Source: JAXGRD01 sp050946655
Lineage (GTDB): Bacteria; Bacillota; Clostridia; Peptostreptococcales; Anaerovoracaceae
Length of the DNA stretch: 31,138 nt
Assembly (NCBI GenBank): GCA_050946655.1
Contig: JBMNVE010000022.1
Coordinates: 1-31,138 of the forward strand
Direction: 5' to 3'
A program made the translations under genes and the position numbers. Shown here in pieces: positions 1 through 8,122 of this stretch; within the stretch, counting starts at the first letter, position 1, and each line of letters begins with the position of its first letter. Below the pieces are notes generated by a model. That model worked only from the letters and a program-made list of their open reading frames with translations, ran no database searches and was not told the DNA's origin.

Positions 1-620
1 AGCAAGGCATTACAAAAAATAAGCCTTTGGTTCATAAGTTAATACGGAAGCACTTTTTAAAAGAGCGGGTACAGCGATACATTATTCAAGAAAAACTTCT
101 TATTCCTTTGGTAAAAAAAATAAAGTCTACTAATGTAACTTCTATTTATGAGCAACTATTATTTAGATTTCCCAATCTTCCAATGGATGCATGTTTTTTC
201 TCAAATGATTTGGGAGTGTGGATGCGGGATGACTATGAAAGAAGCCATAAGTATTTATCTGCAAAGATTCATGTGACTGGTAACGGTGTGGTAGTACGAT
301 CAAAAGATGAGAAGGAAATTGGTAATATCTTGGAAATGAAATGTATTGCTTACCGTTACGAGTGGATCCAATATATGCATGGTATCCCTTACGCTCCTGA
401 CTTTGCTGTCAGGCGAGAATCCGACGACAAAATCATCTTTTGGGAACATTTTGGAATGATAAATGATGAAACTTACAGGGAGAAAATTTATAAAAAATTG
501 CTAGCATACCAAAACTGTGGGCTACATCTGTGGGACAATCTCATCATCACTTTCCCTGATCCTTCTGGCGCGTTGGATAGCCATATGCTTCATAGAATTT
601 GCGAATTATTTTTGCGCTGA
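1..620 (+). CDS. Partial PD-(D/E)XK nuclease-like hypothetical protein (5' end outside window)
   Basis: The reading frame is open to the left edge (first full codon at base 3), so the gene begins outside the window; the TTG at 27 is only the first start-like codon inside it. About 200 residues are visible. Numbering from the TTG, the pattern RSKDEKEIGN (Glu97), YEW, PDF (Asp125) and FWEHFGM (Glu140, His141) followed by lysines near 156 resembles the acidic core of restriction-endonuclease-fold proteins common as uncharacterised genes in Clostridia. No partner methylase is visible. The last 15 bases overlap the convergent acetyltransferase gene. The A+T-rich codon use differs from the housekeeping genes further right, which hints at acquired DNA. 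Function is inferred from motifs only; DNA cleavage is not shown. Confidence 0.55.
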   Translation, partial: QGITKNKPLVHKLIRKHFLKERVQRYIIQEKLLIPLVKKIKSTNVTSIYEQLLFRFPNLPMDACFFSNDLGVWMRDDYERSHKYLSAKIHVTGNGVVVRSKDEKEIGNILEMKCIAYRYEWIQYMHGIPYAPDFAVRRESDDKIIFWEHFGMINDETYREKIYKKLLAYQNCGLHLWDNLIITFPDPSGALDSHMLHRICELFLR

Positions 621-1166
621 AGATGGACAAAGTGGATAAAAAACGTCGATTTGAAAACTCGTTTTCTTATATAATTCTCCGCATGTTTTCGGCGTTGGCA
701 ATTCCCCTCGTGCAAGAACTTCATAGTCCACGCCTTCAAGGGAAAAACCTAAATTTGCACTGACAAATCCATTTCTGATATAAAATTCCCTTCTTTCCAG
801 CCTTTTCCCAATGTCCTCCACATCGGCCCAAACAGATTCGATATCAAGCACAACAGTTGCATTGGAATATCGATCAAAAGTGTTTCTTAATATTTCACCA
901 CCATAGCCTTGATTACGAAACACCTCTTCCACAGCAAGATATAACAGCAAAATTAACCCCTTATGCTCAATGACATAGTTCATACCGACGAATATATCTC
1001 GATCAAAAAAAGAAAGAAGTTCGCAATCATCTTTTTCGGTATCGTGCAGTAATATATTAAATGGTGTTCGTTCTTCTCTAGGGAAAGAAGAATAGTATAA
1101 CTTCTTGACTTGCCTTATTTCCTGTGATTCCCCTGAAACTTTTTTTACATCCAGCCCGGTAAACAA
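606..1166 (-). CDS. GNAT-family N-acetyltransferase (TTG start)
   Basis: A protein of about 186 residues with the GNAT fold. LYLAVEEVFRNQGYGGEIL matches motif A, with the acetyl-CoA pyrophosphate loop R-x-x-G-x-G as RNQGYG, and REFYIRNGF matches motif B. It should transfer an acetyl group from acetyl-CoA to an amine; the substrate cannot be read from sequence. A longer frame reaches 1247, but it would overlap the upstream dehydrogenase gene and has no ribosome site. A perfect AGGAGG six bases before the TTG at 1166 decides the start and leaves a 13-base gap after the upstream stop. It is the last gene of the sigma-54-controlled run, so its substrate may be an intermediate of that pathway; this is inference. 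Confidence 0.8.
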   Translation of the reverse strand: MFTGLDVKKVSGESQEIRQVKKLYYSSFPREERTPFNILLHDTEKDDCELLSFFDRDIFVGMNYVIEHKGLILLLYLAVEEVFRNQGYGGEILRNTFDRYSNATVVLDIESVWADVEDIGKRLERREFYIRNGFVSANLGFSLEGVDYEVLARGELPTPKTCGELYKKTSFQIDVFYPLCPSSAQK

Positions 1167-1172
1167 CGCTTT

Positions 1173-1178
1173 CCTCCT
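1173..1178 (-). promoter_or_regulatory. Ribosome binding site deciding a TTG start
   Basis: On the minus strand AGGAGG is followed by AAAGCG and then TTG. This is the only good Shine-Dalgarno match near the 5' end of the acetyltransferase frame, so it fixes the start at 1166 rather than at the upstream ATG at 1247. Confidence 0.75.
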
Positions 1179-1179
1179 C

Positions 1180-2409
1180 TCATTTAGGTTTGTGCATATT
1201 TCTATGCAATTGATCGAAAGTATCACTTGATAGCGGTGTTTTTTCAACGCAGTAAACCGGCATCTCCCGCTTAGCTAACTCTTTGAAGTAGGGTATATGG
1301 GGAATGCACTGTTCTCCGGAATATACCCCGAGCTGATTCACATCACCTCTGCAAATCATCTGAGCAACTATGGATGGAGGAATTCCAGTGTCCAAGGCCC
1401 CGGCCATAAATCCCCATTTTTCACTTGTCCGAATGACGGATTCAACCATTATCTCTTTTTCGATTCCATCTTTTTTGCCTTTTAAAACGGCACGTAAAAC
1501 GTCACAATCGTTCAACTCTCCATCACGGCTATCATCATAGTTATCAAGATACTTATTCACAACTGCTACCATGGTCTTTAGAGGGTTCACTTCTTTCTCT
1601 CCAACGGGTATGCCTTCTTCAGTTCCGAAACCCACTTCAGCTAAAAAGCGAATGCGCTCTTCAAACTCCGCCGGCAGGGACAATTTAAAACTGGCGTTCT
1701 TGATCCCTTTATCTTTAAATGATCTAGCAAACTGCACCGGTTCGGAGTGGATACAGTACTGTGCCTCCGCAAGACCAATGGGCTGGCTAAAATTGATCAT
1801 TTCACGCCCGCTTCCCGGAGGAACAGGCTGCAATTGGCCATCCTTAAGTACCCATGGCTCCATGGTGTGTTCTTCCATAACAGTAAGTAGGGAGTACGGG
1901 ATACCGATCACCGCCTCAGTTCTTGTGAAATCGCCGCAGGCGCATATGGCATCCGCAGATTCTATTGCGTCCAGTTTCGATGCTGCATACCCTGCCATCA
2001 CATTCATGGTTCCGGGCGTGCTCCCCATCCCTAACACTGCCGTCAATCCGGCGTCAACAAACCTGTCATGTAACTCAAGTTGTTTTTTTGTCACATGAAA
2101 CAGACCTCCAAGGTCGATGTAGTCTGCACCTTCTGCTAAGCAGGCTTCCATGACTTCCAAGTTCCAATTGTATTGCACACAATTGATGACAACTCTTGCA
2201 CCACGGATTGCTTTTTTTAGTTCTTTCTCTTGGCTTACGTCCAGTTGAGCCGGCTCTATATCAAGGCCATCTGCAATGAGCTTAGCCTTAATATAGTCGT
2301 AGTCACATATCAATAGTTTTCTTTCTCCAGGGCTTAGGTCCTTATCACAAAGATCCGTTGCAACAATCCGTCCTTGTATGCCCGCCCCTAAAATCACAAT
2401 TTTATCCAC
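1180..2409 (-). CDS. Saccharopine dehydrogenase-like oxidoreductase 2
   Basis: A 409-residue protein with an N-terminal Rossmann domain (VILGAGIQGR, residues about 5-14) and the layout of the saccharopine dehydrogenase/carboxynorspermidine dehydrogenase family, of the usual length. The segment AGLTAVLGMGSTPGTMNVM matches the family's conserved G-x-x-PG-x-x-N region and is also present in the paralogue at 4976-6205. Family enzymes oxidise or form secondary-amine amino acids using NAD(P). The start is a GTG with only a weak upstream GGTAAG. It follows the aldehyde dehydrogenase gene by 71 bases that hold a strong hairpin. With the paralogue, transporter and aldehyde dehydrogenase it probably acts in one catabolic route. 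The exact substrate is unknown; saccharopine or an opine-like compound is a guess. Confidence 0.8.
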   Translation of the reverse strand: MDKIVILGAGIQGRIVATDLCDKDLSPGERKLLICDYDYIKAKLIADGLDIEPAQLDVSQEKELKKAIRGARVVINCVQYNWNLEVMEACLAEGADYIDLGGLFHVTKKQLELHDRFVDAGLTAVLGMGSTPGTMNVMAGYAASKLDAIESADAICACGDFTRTEAVIGIPYSLLTVMEEHTMEPWVLKDGQLQPVPPGSGREMINFSQPIGLAEAQYCIHSEPVQFARSFKDKGIKNASFKLSLPAEFEERIRFLAEVGFGTEEGIPVGEKEVNPLKTMVAVVNKYLDNYDDSRDGELNDCDVLRAVLKGKKDGIEKEIMVESVIRTSEKWGFMAGALDTGIPPSIVAQMICRGDVNQLGVYSGEQCIPHIPYFKELAKREMPVYCVEKTPLSSDTFDQLHRNMHKPK

Positions 2410-2437
2410 TTCTTACCATCTTTTCCGAGATAAGTAA

Positions 2438-2462
2438 TGGCTCAGGCAAATTGCCTGAGCCA
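2438..2462 (-). terminator. Intercistronic hairpin between aldehyde dehydrogenase and dehydrogenase 2
   Basis: TGGCTCAGGCA and TGCCTGAGCCA form a perfect 11-bp stem around a 3-base loop, just after the aldehyde dehydrogenase stop on the minus strand. The sequence after it (TTACTTATC) is not a good U-tract, so it may be a partial terminator or an mRNA-stabilising stem that lowers expression of the downstream genes, rather than a full stop. Confidence 0.6.
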
Positions 2463-2480
2463 CTACTCTGGTGTGTTTCT

Positions 2481-3935
2481 CTATAGACACTTGTTAAAGT
2501 TCACGGTGATCGTTTTTAGGAATGTCGTCTCTTCAATGGTATACTTTCCGCCAATTCTTCCGTATCCGGTTTCTGTTCCCGGCGCTCCGCCAAATGGCTG
2601 ATGGGGCTCCCAGAATCCTGCGGATTCGTTGATGCAAACATTGCCCGCCTTCAGTCTTTCCTGCCACCAGTAGGCCTTCTTGAGACTGGATGTAAACACG
2701 CTCATTTGTAAACCCAGCTTTGTACTGTTTGCCATCTCCAATGCCTGTTCTTCTGTGTCAAACTCGATGATCGGCAATACCGGCCCAAAAGTCTCCAAAT
2801 CATGGAGCATCATGCCCGGGACAACGTTATCAATAATTGTAGGTTCGAAATACAGATCTGTTGGGAATCCCTTTGCTCTCTTTCCACCAGCTAAAATCTT
2901 TGCTCCCCGATCCACACCTTCCTTAATGTGGGATTCAACCTTTTGTACTACCGGTTCGTTGTTCATCGGTCCCATGGTTGTTTTTTCATCCATGGGGTCC
3001 CCCAACACTACATCGTCCAGCGTTTTCATCAATTCTTCAACAAACTGCTTCTTTACGCTCTTATGTACCAAGATTCTCTGTGTAGAGCAGCAGACCTGTC
3101 CGGCATTCATCCAGCCACCATAGGCAGCTGCAATGGCAGCTTCTTTCACATCCGCATCTGCGCAGACGATTTCAGGTCCTGTTCCCCCCATTTCCATCAA
3201 GCAACTTCTAAGTCCCGCTAAATCCTGTATTCTGATCCCTGTCTGATCTTCCCCTGTGAAAGCGATGGCGTTAACCAGAGGATGAGATACCATTTGCTCT
3301 CCTACCGTTGGTCCTGGCCCTGTTACAAGGTTGAAGACTCCCTTGGGGCAGCCGGCTCTTTCAATGGCTTGTGCAAAGTTCACTCCTGATATGGGGGTAT
3401 AGGAGGCCGGCTTCATCACCATTGTATTTCCTGCGACCAGAATAGGTGCAATATGTTCTGCCGGCATTACCAGCGGAAAGTTCCAAGGAGAAATTGCCGC
3501 GTACACACCGTTAGGCTCCCTCTTTGTAAATATCTTCCTTCCCGCCTCTTTTGAGTACAGCACCTCACCGTTCATTCTGATTAAGTCTTCCTTGGCGTTC
3601 CTCAAATTTTCGGCTGATTCGATAACTTCTCCATAAGCTTCTTGATGATAGGATTTACCTTGCTCCATCGTCAGGTCTTTCGCATATTTCTCCGCTTCTT
3701 TTTCCAGCTCATCTGCAATCCTGCAAACCAGATCCCCTCTTTCCAGATCAGACCAGAATCTAAAGTCTTTTTTTGCTCTATCTGCAGCAACCACTGCTCT
3801 TTCAACATCTTCTTTGCTTGCTTTGGGAACAGTTCCCAGTAACTCTCCATTTACCGGGGAAATGACTTCAATAACCTCTCCTGTACTGCTGTCACACCAT
3901 TCACCATCAATATACATTTGATACTTATTAGCCAT
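2481..3935 (-). CDS. NAD(P)-dependent aldehyde dehydrogenase
   Basis: A 484-residue ALDH-superfamily enzyme, full length. Visible catalytic features are Asn152 in SPWNFPL, Lys175 in MVMKPAS, the general base Glu248 in LMEMGG, and the nucleophile Cys282 in GQVCCSTQR. It oxidises an aldehyde to its acid (or acyl product) with NAD(P)+. Overall it resembles semialdehyde and aromatic aldehyde dehydrogenases, but the substrate cannot be fixed. The start ATG has an AAAGGAG site. It lies third in the sigma-54-driven run, between the EamA transporter gene and the second saccharopine dehydrogenase-like gene. That fits oxidation of a semialdehyde released by those dehydrogenases, as aminoadipate semialdehyde is in the classical saccharopine route; this link is inference. 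Confidence 0.92.
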   Translation of the reverse strand: MANKYQMYIDGEWCDSSTGEVIEVISPVNGELLGTVPKASKEDVERAVVAADRAKKDFRFWSDLERGDLVCRIADELEKEAEKYAKDLTMEQGKSYHQEAYGEVIESAENLRNAKEDLIRMNGEVLYSKEAGRKIFTKREPNGVYAAISPWNFPLVMPAEHIAPILVAGNTMVMKPASYTPISGVNFAQAIERAGCPKGVFNLVTGPGPTVGEQMVSHPLVNAIAFTGEDQTGIRIQDLAGLRSCLMEMGGTGPEIVCADADVKEAAIAAAYGGWMNAGQVCCSTQRILVHKSVKKQFVEELMKTLDDVVLGDPMDEKTTMGPMNNEPVVQKVESHIKEGVDRGAKILAGGKRAKGFPTDLYFEPTIIDNVVPGMMLHDLETFGPVLPIIEFDTEEQALEMANSTKLGLQMSVFTSSLKKAYWWQERLKAGNVCINESAGFWEPHQPFGGAPGTETGYGRIGGKYTIEETTFLKTITVNFNKCL

Positions 3936-4005
3936 GTTTTTTCTCCTTTCACTAAAACATCAACTTATCTATTTCGCACTTTAGTCACTGTGCCAAATAC
4001 AACTT

Positions 4006-4935
4006 TTATTCCCGTGGCGTCTCCAGCGGGCTGTTTTTCGGCTTGAAAATTTTATGTCCCAAGGTATTCATCAATATTGCAGCCACGAGGAAGAGCATCC
4101 CCACCACTGTCATTCCGGTCAATACTTCACCTAGGAATAGTACCCCAAAGGCCGTTGCAAATATAGACTCCGTGGGAAAAATAACTGAAACCGTAGTTGA
4201 ACTGACGTAACTTTGGAAGTAATTCTGACAGGAATTTGCTACAAAGGTGGCAAGAATTACCAGGTAAGCAAACTGCAACATCAACTTTGGCTCTGTCAGC
4301 ACCTGCAAGGTAGGTACCGGCTCCCTCAAAATCAAGGCCATAAAGAAGGTGAAAATGCATACCACAAGAGTTTGGAACGTCACGAGCAACTGTGGTTTGA
4401 TTTTCTTTGAGTAAATATCGATAGCAATCAATTCACCTGTCCATAAGAACGAGCCAACAATAGTAATCAGGTCCCCAAATCTCAAATGGAGTCCTCCTTG
4501 AAGGGTCATAAAGGCAACTCCGATCAAAGCAAGTGCAGCAGCAATAAAGATGTGAGGCCCGGGTTTTATTTTCCAACCGATGAACAAGACAATAGGTATC
4601 CAGATGACATATGTATCTGTTAGGAACGCTGTGTTCCCCGCATTGATTAAGGAAAGGCCAATCGTCATGGATGTGTAAGCTGTCCCCATAAACAGACCTG
4701 TAACAACACATCCTTTCAGGTCCTCCTTTGTCACTTTTTTTGCATATTTCCAATAGATAATAATCATAATGATGAAGGCAAGCAAAAAGCGTATACTGAG
4801 CATCCAGTTGGCAGAAATGACTTCCATCGCATCTTTAGCTACAACATACATCCCTCCCCAGAAGCAGGCAGCAACAAGCAGTCCGATAACCGCAACCGGT
4901 TGGCTGACTTTCCGTCTTTGATCATTTTCTGACAT
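4006..4935 (-). CDS. EamA (DMT superfamily) transporter 1
   Basis: A 309-residue membrane protein with about ten hydrophobic segments arranged as two EamA repeats: VIGLLVAACFWGGMYVVAK opens the first, and FGDLITIVGSFLWTGELIAID opens the second. Family members carry amino acids, nucleotide derivatives and other small metabolites across the inner membrane, often by export. The ATG has an AGGAGG site. Genes on both sides encode dehydrogenases of the same run, so it probably imports or exports the pathway substrate or product. Direction and substrate cannot be read from sequence. Confidence 0.88.
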   Translation of the reverse strand: MSENDQRRKVSQPVAVIGLLVAACFWGGMYVVAKDAMEVISANWMLSIRFLLAFIIMIIIYWKYAKKVTKEDLKGCVVTGLFMGTAYTSMTIGLSLINAGNTAFLTDTYVIWIPIVLFIGWKIKPGPHIFIAAALALIGVAFMTLQGGLHLRFGDLITIVGSFLWTGELIAIDIYSKKIKPQLLVTFQTLVVCIFTFFMALILREPVPTLQVLTEPKLMLQFAYLVILATFVANSCQNYFQSYVSSTTVSVIFPTESIFATAFGVLFLGEVLTGMTVVGMLFLVAAILMNTLGHKIFKPKNSPLETPRE

Positions 4936-4975
4936 AGTATCTTCCTCCTTTTTCCATTGTAAATGTTACTTTGCT

Positions 4976-6205
4976 TTAACTTTCCTTTTTGCTTTCTGTC
5001 CATTTATATGGGTAACCTGTAGACTTCATTTTCTCGATAAACACTTCAGGATCTACTTGATCAGCAAATATGATTCCTTTGCCCATCTCCACTTCTCCCA
5101 AAAGAAGAGTTCCAACGGCAAGTGGCAGCGCTACATAGACAAGAGCAGTCCCGTACAACCTTTTCAATTCCGGCCCCGGAGCATTCATCTTGGGACAATT
5201 TGCTTTGTATCCGATTTTTTTACCGTCTTTTTCACCGTCAACTTCAACAATCAATTCAATAAAAGCTGTCTTATCGGCCTCTTCCAACTTTTCATCGGAG
5301 ACATCAAAAACATTATTTACAGGAGGCGGAATCAAAGCTGTAACTACATCAATGGGTTTTACTTTAGCACCGTCGACCTCAATCTCTTCTTGAGATGTCA
5401 GACCCATAGCATAAAAAATTGCCGGTTGAATCATCATATAATATTTGAAATCGACATTTTGGACTCCTTCAAAAGTCGAAGGCATGCTGTAAATTTCTTC
5501 ATGTGAATGGTGTGTGATAGGAAGAGTACCCACCGGTTCAGGGAATTCGTACATGTCCAAGCCACCAAAGGGCGGATATTCAACGTACTTTCCATCCTCT
5601 AAAGCATATGTAGGAGATGCACAGTCTACCAGGGCCTGCTTGGGAGACCAACCGGGATTCCATGGCCTGAGCACCCAGTCGAAGGGCTGTTCATTGGGAA
5701 GCACGGTAGCTTTTCCGATGCGCATCCTTATGCTTTCCACCTTATCCATCTTGTTGGCGAATCGCCTTGCCAGTACGTTTGTCCAGCCTGGAGCAAATCC
5801 GCAACCAAACAATGCTGTCAACCCCGCCTCTTTAAATTCCTTGCTCAAGGGCAACTCCTCCGGCGTTTTTCCTACAAGAAACTCATCCCAATAAGGCACA
5901 TCAAAAGCCGTATTGATATAGTTTGCCTTGGCCAAAAGGGCTCCCTTCAAAACATGGGGCACCATCCAAGGCATCACCATATCGATTACCACATCCACCC
6001 CGGAAGCAGCTCTTGCAACATCTTCAGAATCAGTAGCATTCACAGCGTCCGTCACTATTTTTTTACTTTTGATCTGTTCAGCGACTTCCCTTGCTGTACT
6101 CTCCTTCAGATCAGCCAAGCGGATCTCTTTTACTGCGTCTTGCCTGGCAAGGATGGAAGCGCATGCTCCTCCTTGCCCCCCTGCTCCGACAATCAATACT
6201 TTCAT
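4976..6205 (-). CDS. Saccharopine dehydrogenase-like oxidoreductase 1
   Basis: The first gene of the sigma-54-driven run encodes 409 residues. VLIVGAGGQGG at the N-terminus is the NAD(P)-binding loop; AGLTALFGCGFAPGWTNVLARRF carries the family's conserved PG-x-x-N segment. The protein has the same length and layout as dehydrogenase 2 (1180-2409) but differs widely outside these blocks, so this is an old paralogous pair rather than a recent duplication. The ATG has an AGGAGG ten bases upstream. The leader from the predicted start of transcription is about 50 bases. The paired enzymes could catalyse two successive steps, as lysine-ketoglutarate reductase and saccharopine dehydrogenase do, but that is not demonstrated. 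Confidence 0.82.
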   Translation of the reverse strand: MKVLIVGAGGQGGACASILARQDAVKEIRLADLKESTAREVAEQIKSKKIVTDAVNATDSEDVARAASGVDVVIDMVMPWMVPHVLKGALLAKANYINTAFDVPYWDEFLVGKTPEELPLSKEFKEAGLTALFGCGFAPGWTNVLARRFANKMDKVESIRMRIGKATVLPNEQPFDWVLRPWNPGWSPKQALVDCASPTYALEDGKYVEYPPFGGLDMYEFPEPVGTLPITHHSHEEIYSMPSTFEGVQNVDFKYYMMIQPAIFYAMGLTSQEEIEVDGAKVKPIDVVTALIPPPVNNVFDVSDEKLEEADKTAFIELIVEVDGEKDGKKIGYKANCPKMNAPGPELKRLYGTALVYVALPLAVGTLLLGEVEMGKGIIFADQVDPEVFIEKMKSTGYPYKWTESKKES

Positions 6206-6268
6206 GGACTACTACCTCCTAATCGACAAGTACATTTTTAGCGATCATTCTTTTCACCCTCAAAGTAA

Positions 6269-6284
6269 AGCACAAAGTGTGCCA
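6269..6284 (-). promoter_or_regulatory. Sigma-54 (RpoN) -24/-12 promoter
   Basis: On the minus strand TGGCACACTTTGTGCT matches the consensus TGGCACG-N4-TTGCW at all but two positions. The invariant GG and GC are separated by the required 10 bases. It points at dehydrogenase 1, whose start codon is about 65 bases downstream, and is next to a gene for a sigma-54 activator. Confidence 0.85.
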
Positions 6285-6369
6285 TTCACGGAATAGCAAC
6301 GAATGCCGCTAATGGAATGCATAGAAGTTAGACCGAAAAGCAAACTAATAATTTCTTTTTCACAAAAAA

Positions 6370-6408
6370 GTTGCAAAAATGAAACACGAGTTGCATTATT
6401 GCAACTCG
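6370..6408. promoter_or_regulatory. Tandem activator-binding palindromes (predicted UAS)
   Basis: Two sites of the form GTTGCA-N4-TGCAAC lie in tandem. The right one is a perfect palindrome with 9-bp arms (CGAGTTGCA, TTAT, TGCAACTCG, 6387-6408). The left one (6370-6385) has GTTGCA-N4-TGAAAC, one mismatch. Centres are 20 bp apart, about two helical turns, placing them on one DNA face. They lie 105-125 bp upstream of the -12 element, a usual distance for enhancer sites of sigma-54 activators. Binding by the adjacent regulator is inferred. Confidence 0.75.
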
Positions 6409-6452
6409 CTGTATCTGATTTGATCAAACCGGATCAAATATACGCAAAATAT

Positions 6453-7838
6453 TCATAGTTGGTACTTTTGCATCTTACGACTAATGGTAGACTTATCTAC
6501 TCCAAGATGCTTTGCCACATTTGATGGTAATTTATACTCATCCAATGCCGCCATGAGAATTTTCTTTTCGTATTCTTCTACCATTTCATGGAGTGTCTTG
6601 CCTCCTTCCTGAGCAAACAACCCATCTCCACCCTCGTTTGGATAGAGAGTCAGCTGAATCTGGAACCGGTTGATCTCCGGGCCGTCAAAGGATAAAACGC
6701 ACCGCTCCAGAATGTTTTGTAGTTCCCTTACATTCCCCGGCCAGTCGTATTGCTGTAAGGCTTCCAATGCATCCTGCGATATCCTTTTTTTCAGCTTATA
6801 TGCCTTGCTGTATTTTTCCGTAAAGTAAACCGCCAAAGCCTCGATGTCATCTCTTCTCTTCCTCAAAGGCAATATCTCAATAGGCATGACATTTAGGCGA
6901 TAAAACAGATCCTCTCGAAAATCCCCATTCTTTGTAGCCTGGGAAAGATCCATATTTGTTGCAGTGATCAACCGGATATCCAAGGGGATAGGCTTCGTCC
7001 CTCCTACTTTTATGATCTCCTTTTCCTGCAATACTCTCAGGAGCTTGGATTGTAGGTGAATAGGAAGATCTCCGATCTCATCCAAGAACAATGTCCCCCC
7101 ATTGGCCAGCTCAAAATATCCGATTTTGCCCATTTCATCAGCACCGGTAAATGCTCCCTTTTCATATCCGAACATTTCCGCTTCCAAGAGATTTTCCGGT
7201 ATGGCTGCACAGTTCAATTTGATGAAGGGCTTGCCCACCCTCTGGCTGTTTCTGTAGATCAAGTTCGCATAGACTTCCTTCCCTGTACCGGATTCCCCTG
7301 TCAACAGGACCGTGGTATCATGCTTGGCGACTCTGATTGCCTGCTTCACAATGTTTTGCGATTTGATATCCACCGCAACCACCTCGTCATCCATCCCAAT
7401 ATGTTTACTCTTCAAGTAATTGATTTCATCCAAATACTTTTCAGCAATTTCATCACGTTCTTTCAGCACCTCTTTTAATAATTGTGTTTCGGTGATGTCT
7501 CTTTCTGTGGTAATAATAAATGCGATTTCATCCTTGATTTTTAGGGGTTGGGAGGAAACAAAAACCTTTCCTCCGTCTCCAAGGTCTTGTATCATATTTT
7601 CCGGCTTACCGCTCCTGAGAGTCTTTAAGGTTACAGATTCCTTTATGAATCCCTCTTTTTCAAGAGATTCCATGGTCTTTCCCATGACATCTTCCCTGGT
7701 CAATCCACCGGTTCTGCAGGATTCGTCGTTTGCCAGGATTGTCACTCCCTCGCCATCGGTAACGTATATCCCCACATTGATGCAGTTAGCGATTTCCAGC
7801 AATTCATCATAGTGATCTTTGAATAATTTTTTTATCAT
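6453..7838 (-). CDS. Sigma-54-dependent PAS/AAA+ transcriptional activator
   Basis: A 461-residue bacterial enhancer-binding protein. Residues about 10-115 form a PAS sensor domain, 115-145 a likely coiled coil. The AAA+ domain has Walker A GESGTGKE (181-188), the sigma-54 contact loop GAFTGA (228-233), Walker B GGTLFLDE (247-254) and YDWPGNVREL (364-373). A C-terminal helix-turn-helix (KLPSNVAKHLGVDKSTISRK, about 436-455) resembles TyrR-type domains. An upstream-extended frame reaches 7958, but the ATG at 7838 has a GGGGAGA site at proper distance and begins the normal N-terminus. The PAS domain should sense a small ligand or redox state. The divergent spacing, the sigma-54 promoter next door and the shared palindromes argue that it switches on the dehydrogenase operon. 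Confidence 0.93.
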   Translation of the reverse strand: MIKKLFKDHYDELLEIANCINVGIYVTDGEGVTILANDESCRTGGLTREDVMGKTMESLEKEGFIKESVTLKTLRSGKPENMIQDLGDGGKVFVSSQPLKIKDEIAFIITTERDITETQLLKEVLKERDEIAEKYLDEINYLKSKHIGMDDEVVAVDIKSQNIVKQAIRVAKHDTTVLLTGESGTGKEVYANLIYRNSQRVGKPFIKLNCAAIPENLLEAEMFGYEKGAFTGADEMGKIGYFELANGGTLFLDEIGDLPIHLQSKLLRVLQEKEIIKVGGTKPIPLDIRLITATNMDLSQATKNGDFREDLFYRLNVMPIEILPLRKRRDDIEALAVYFTEKYSKAYKLKKRISQDALEALQQYDWPGNVRELQNILERCVLSFDGPEINRFQIQLTLYPNEGGDGLFAQEGGKTLHEMVEEYEKKILMAALDEYKLPSNVAKHLGVDKSTISRKMQKYQL

Positions 7839-7892
7839 TGCTCTCCCCACCATATATAACAATCCGGTATTTGCACCCATCTTACACCCGAT

Positions 7893-7908
7893 GTTGCAAA
7901 ATTGCAAC
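7893..7908. promoter_or_regulatory. Third copy of the activator palindrome, upstream of its own gene
   Basis: GTTGCAAAATTGCAAC has perfect 7-bp arms and the same GTTGCA-N4-TGCAAC core as the sites at 6370-6408. It sits about 55 bases before the activator's start codon and overlaps a possible -35 (TTGCAA, 17 bases, TAAGAT on the minus strand), which suggests autoregulation. The same bases also give a weak sigma-54-like GG/GC spacing. Confidence 0.55.
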
Positions 7909-7953
7909 CAACATTTCTTTTGTGGACGTATTTTAAAAAAACGTCTCTCCAGT

Positions 7954-7976
7954 TGCAAATACTTGTTTTATTTGCA
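7954..7976. repeat. Inverted repeat in the activator-thiT intergenic region
   Basis: TGCAAATA and TATTTGCA are perfect 8-bp arms around a 7-base loop. This lies in the 233-base stretch between the activator start and the thiT promoter. It shares the TTGCA core with the activator sites but with different spacing. Its role is unknown. Confidence 0.4.
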
Positions 7977-8071
7977 CCGGAGGTGGCTCCCGTGAAACGG
8001 ATGCTTGGTTATTTCATCTCTTCGTTTTGCACCATTTTTTCAGTTTGGATTATTTCGGCTATAAATGTTCG

Positions 8072-8100
8072 TTGACTTATGGCCAGCCACCCCTTACAAT
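8072..8100 (+). promoter_or_regulatory. thiT: Sigma-A promoter of thiT
   Basis: TTGACT and TACAAT are separated by exactly 17 bases, close to the vegetative consensus. Transcription would begin near 8107, just ahead of the riboswitch aptamer. Confidence 0.75.
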
Positions 8101-8122
8101 GTCCTGTATAACATATCACTGA

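Noticed and set aside
3990..3995. A second TGGCAC (minus strand) upstream of the aldehyde dehydrogenase gene, a possible sigma-54 -24 element
   Set aside because: No GC at the required 10-base spacing; the nearest GC is about 15 bases away.
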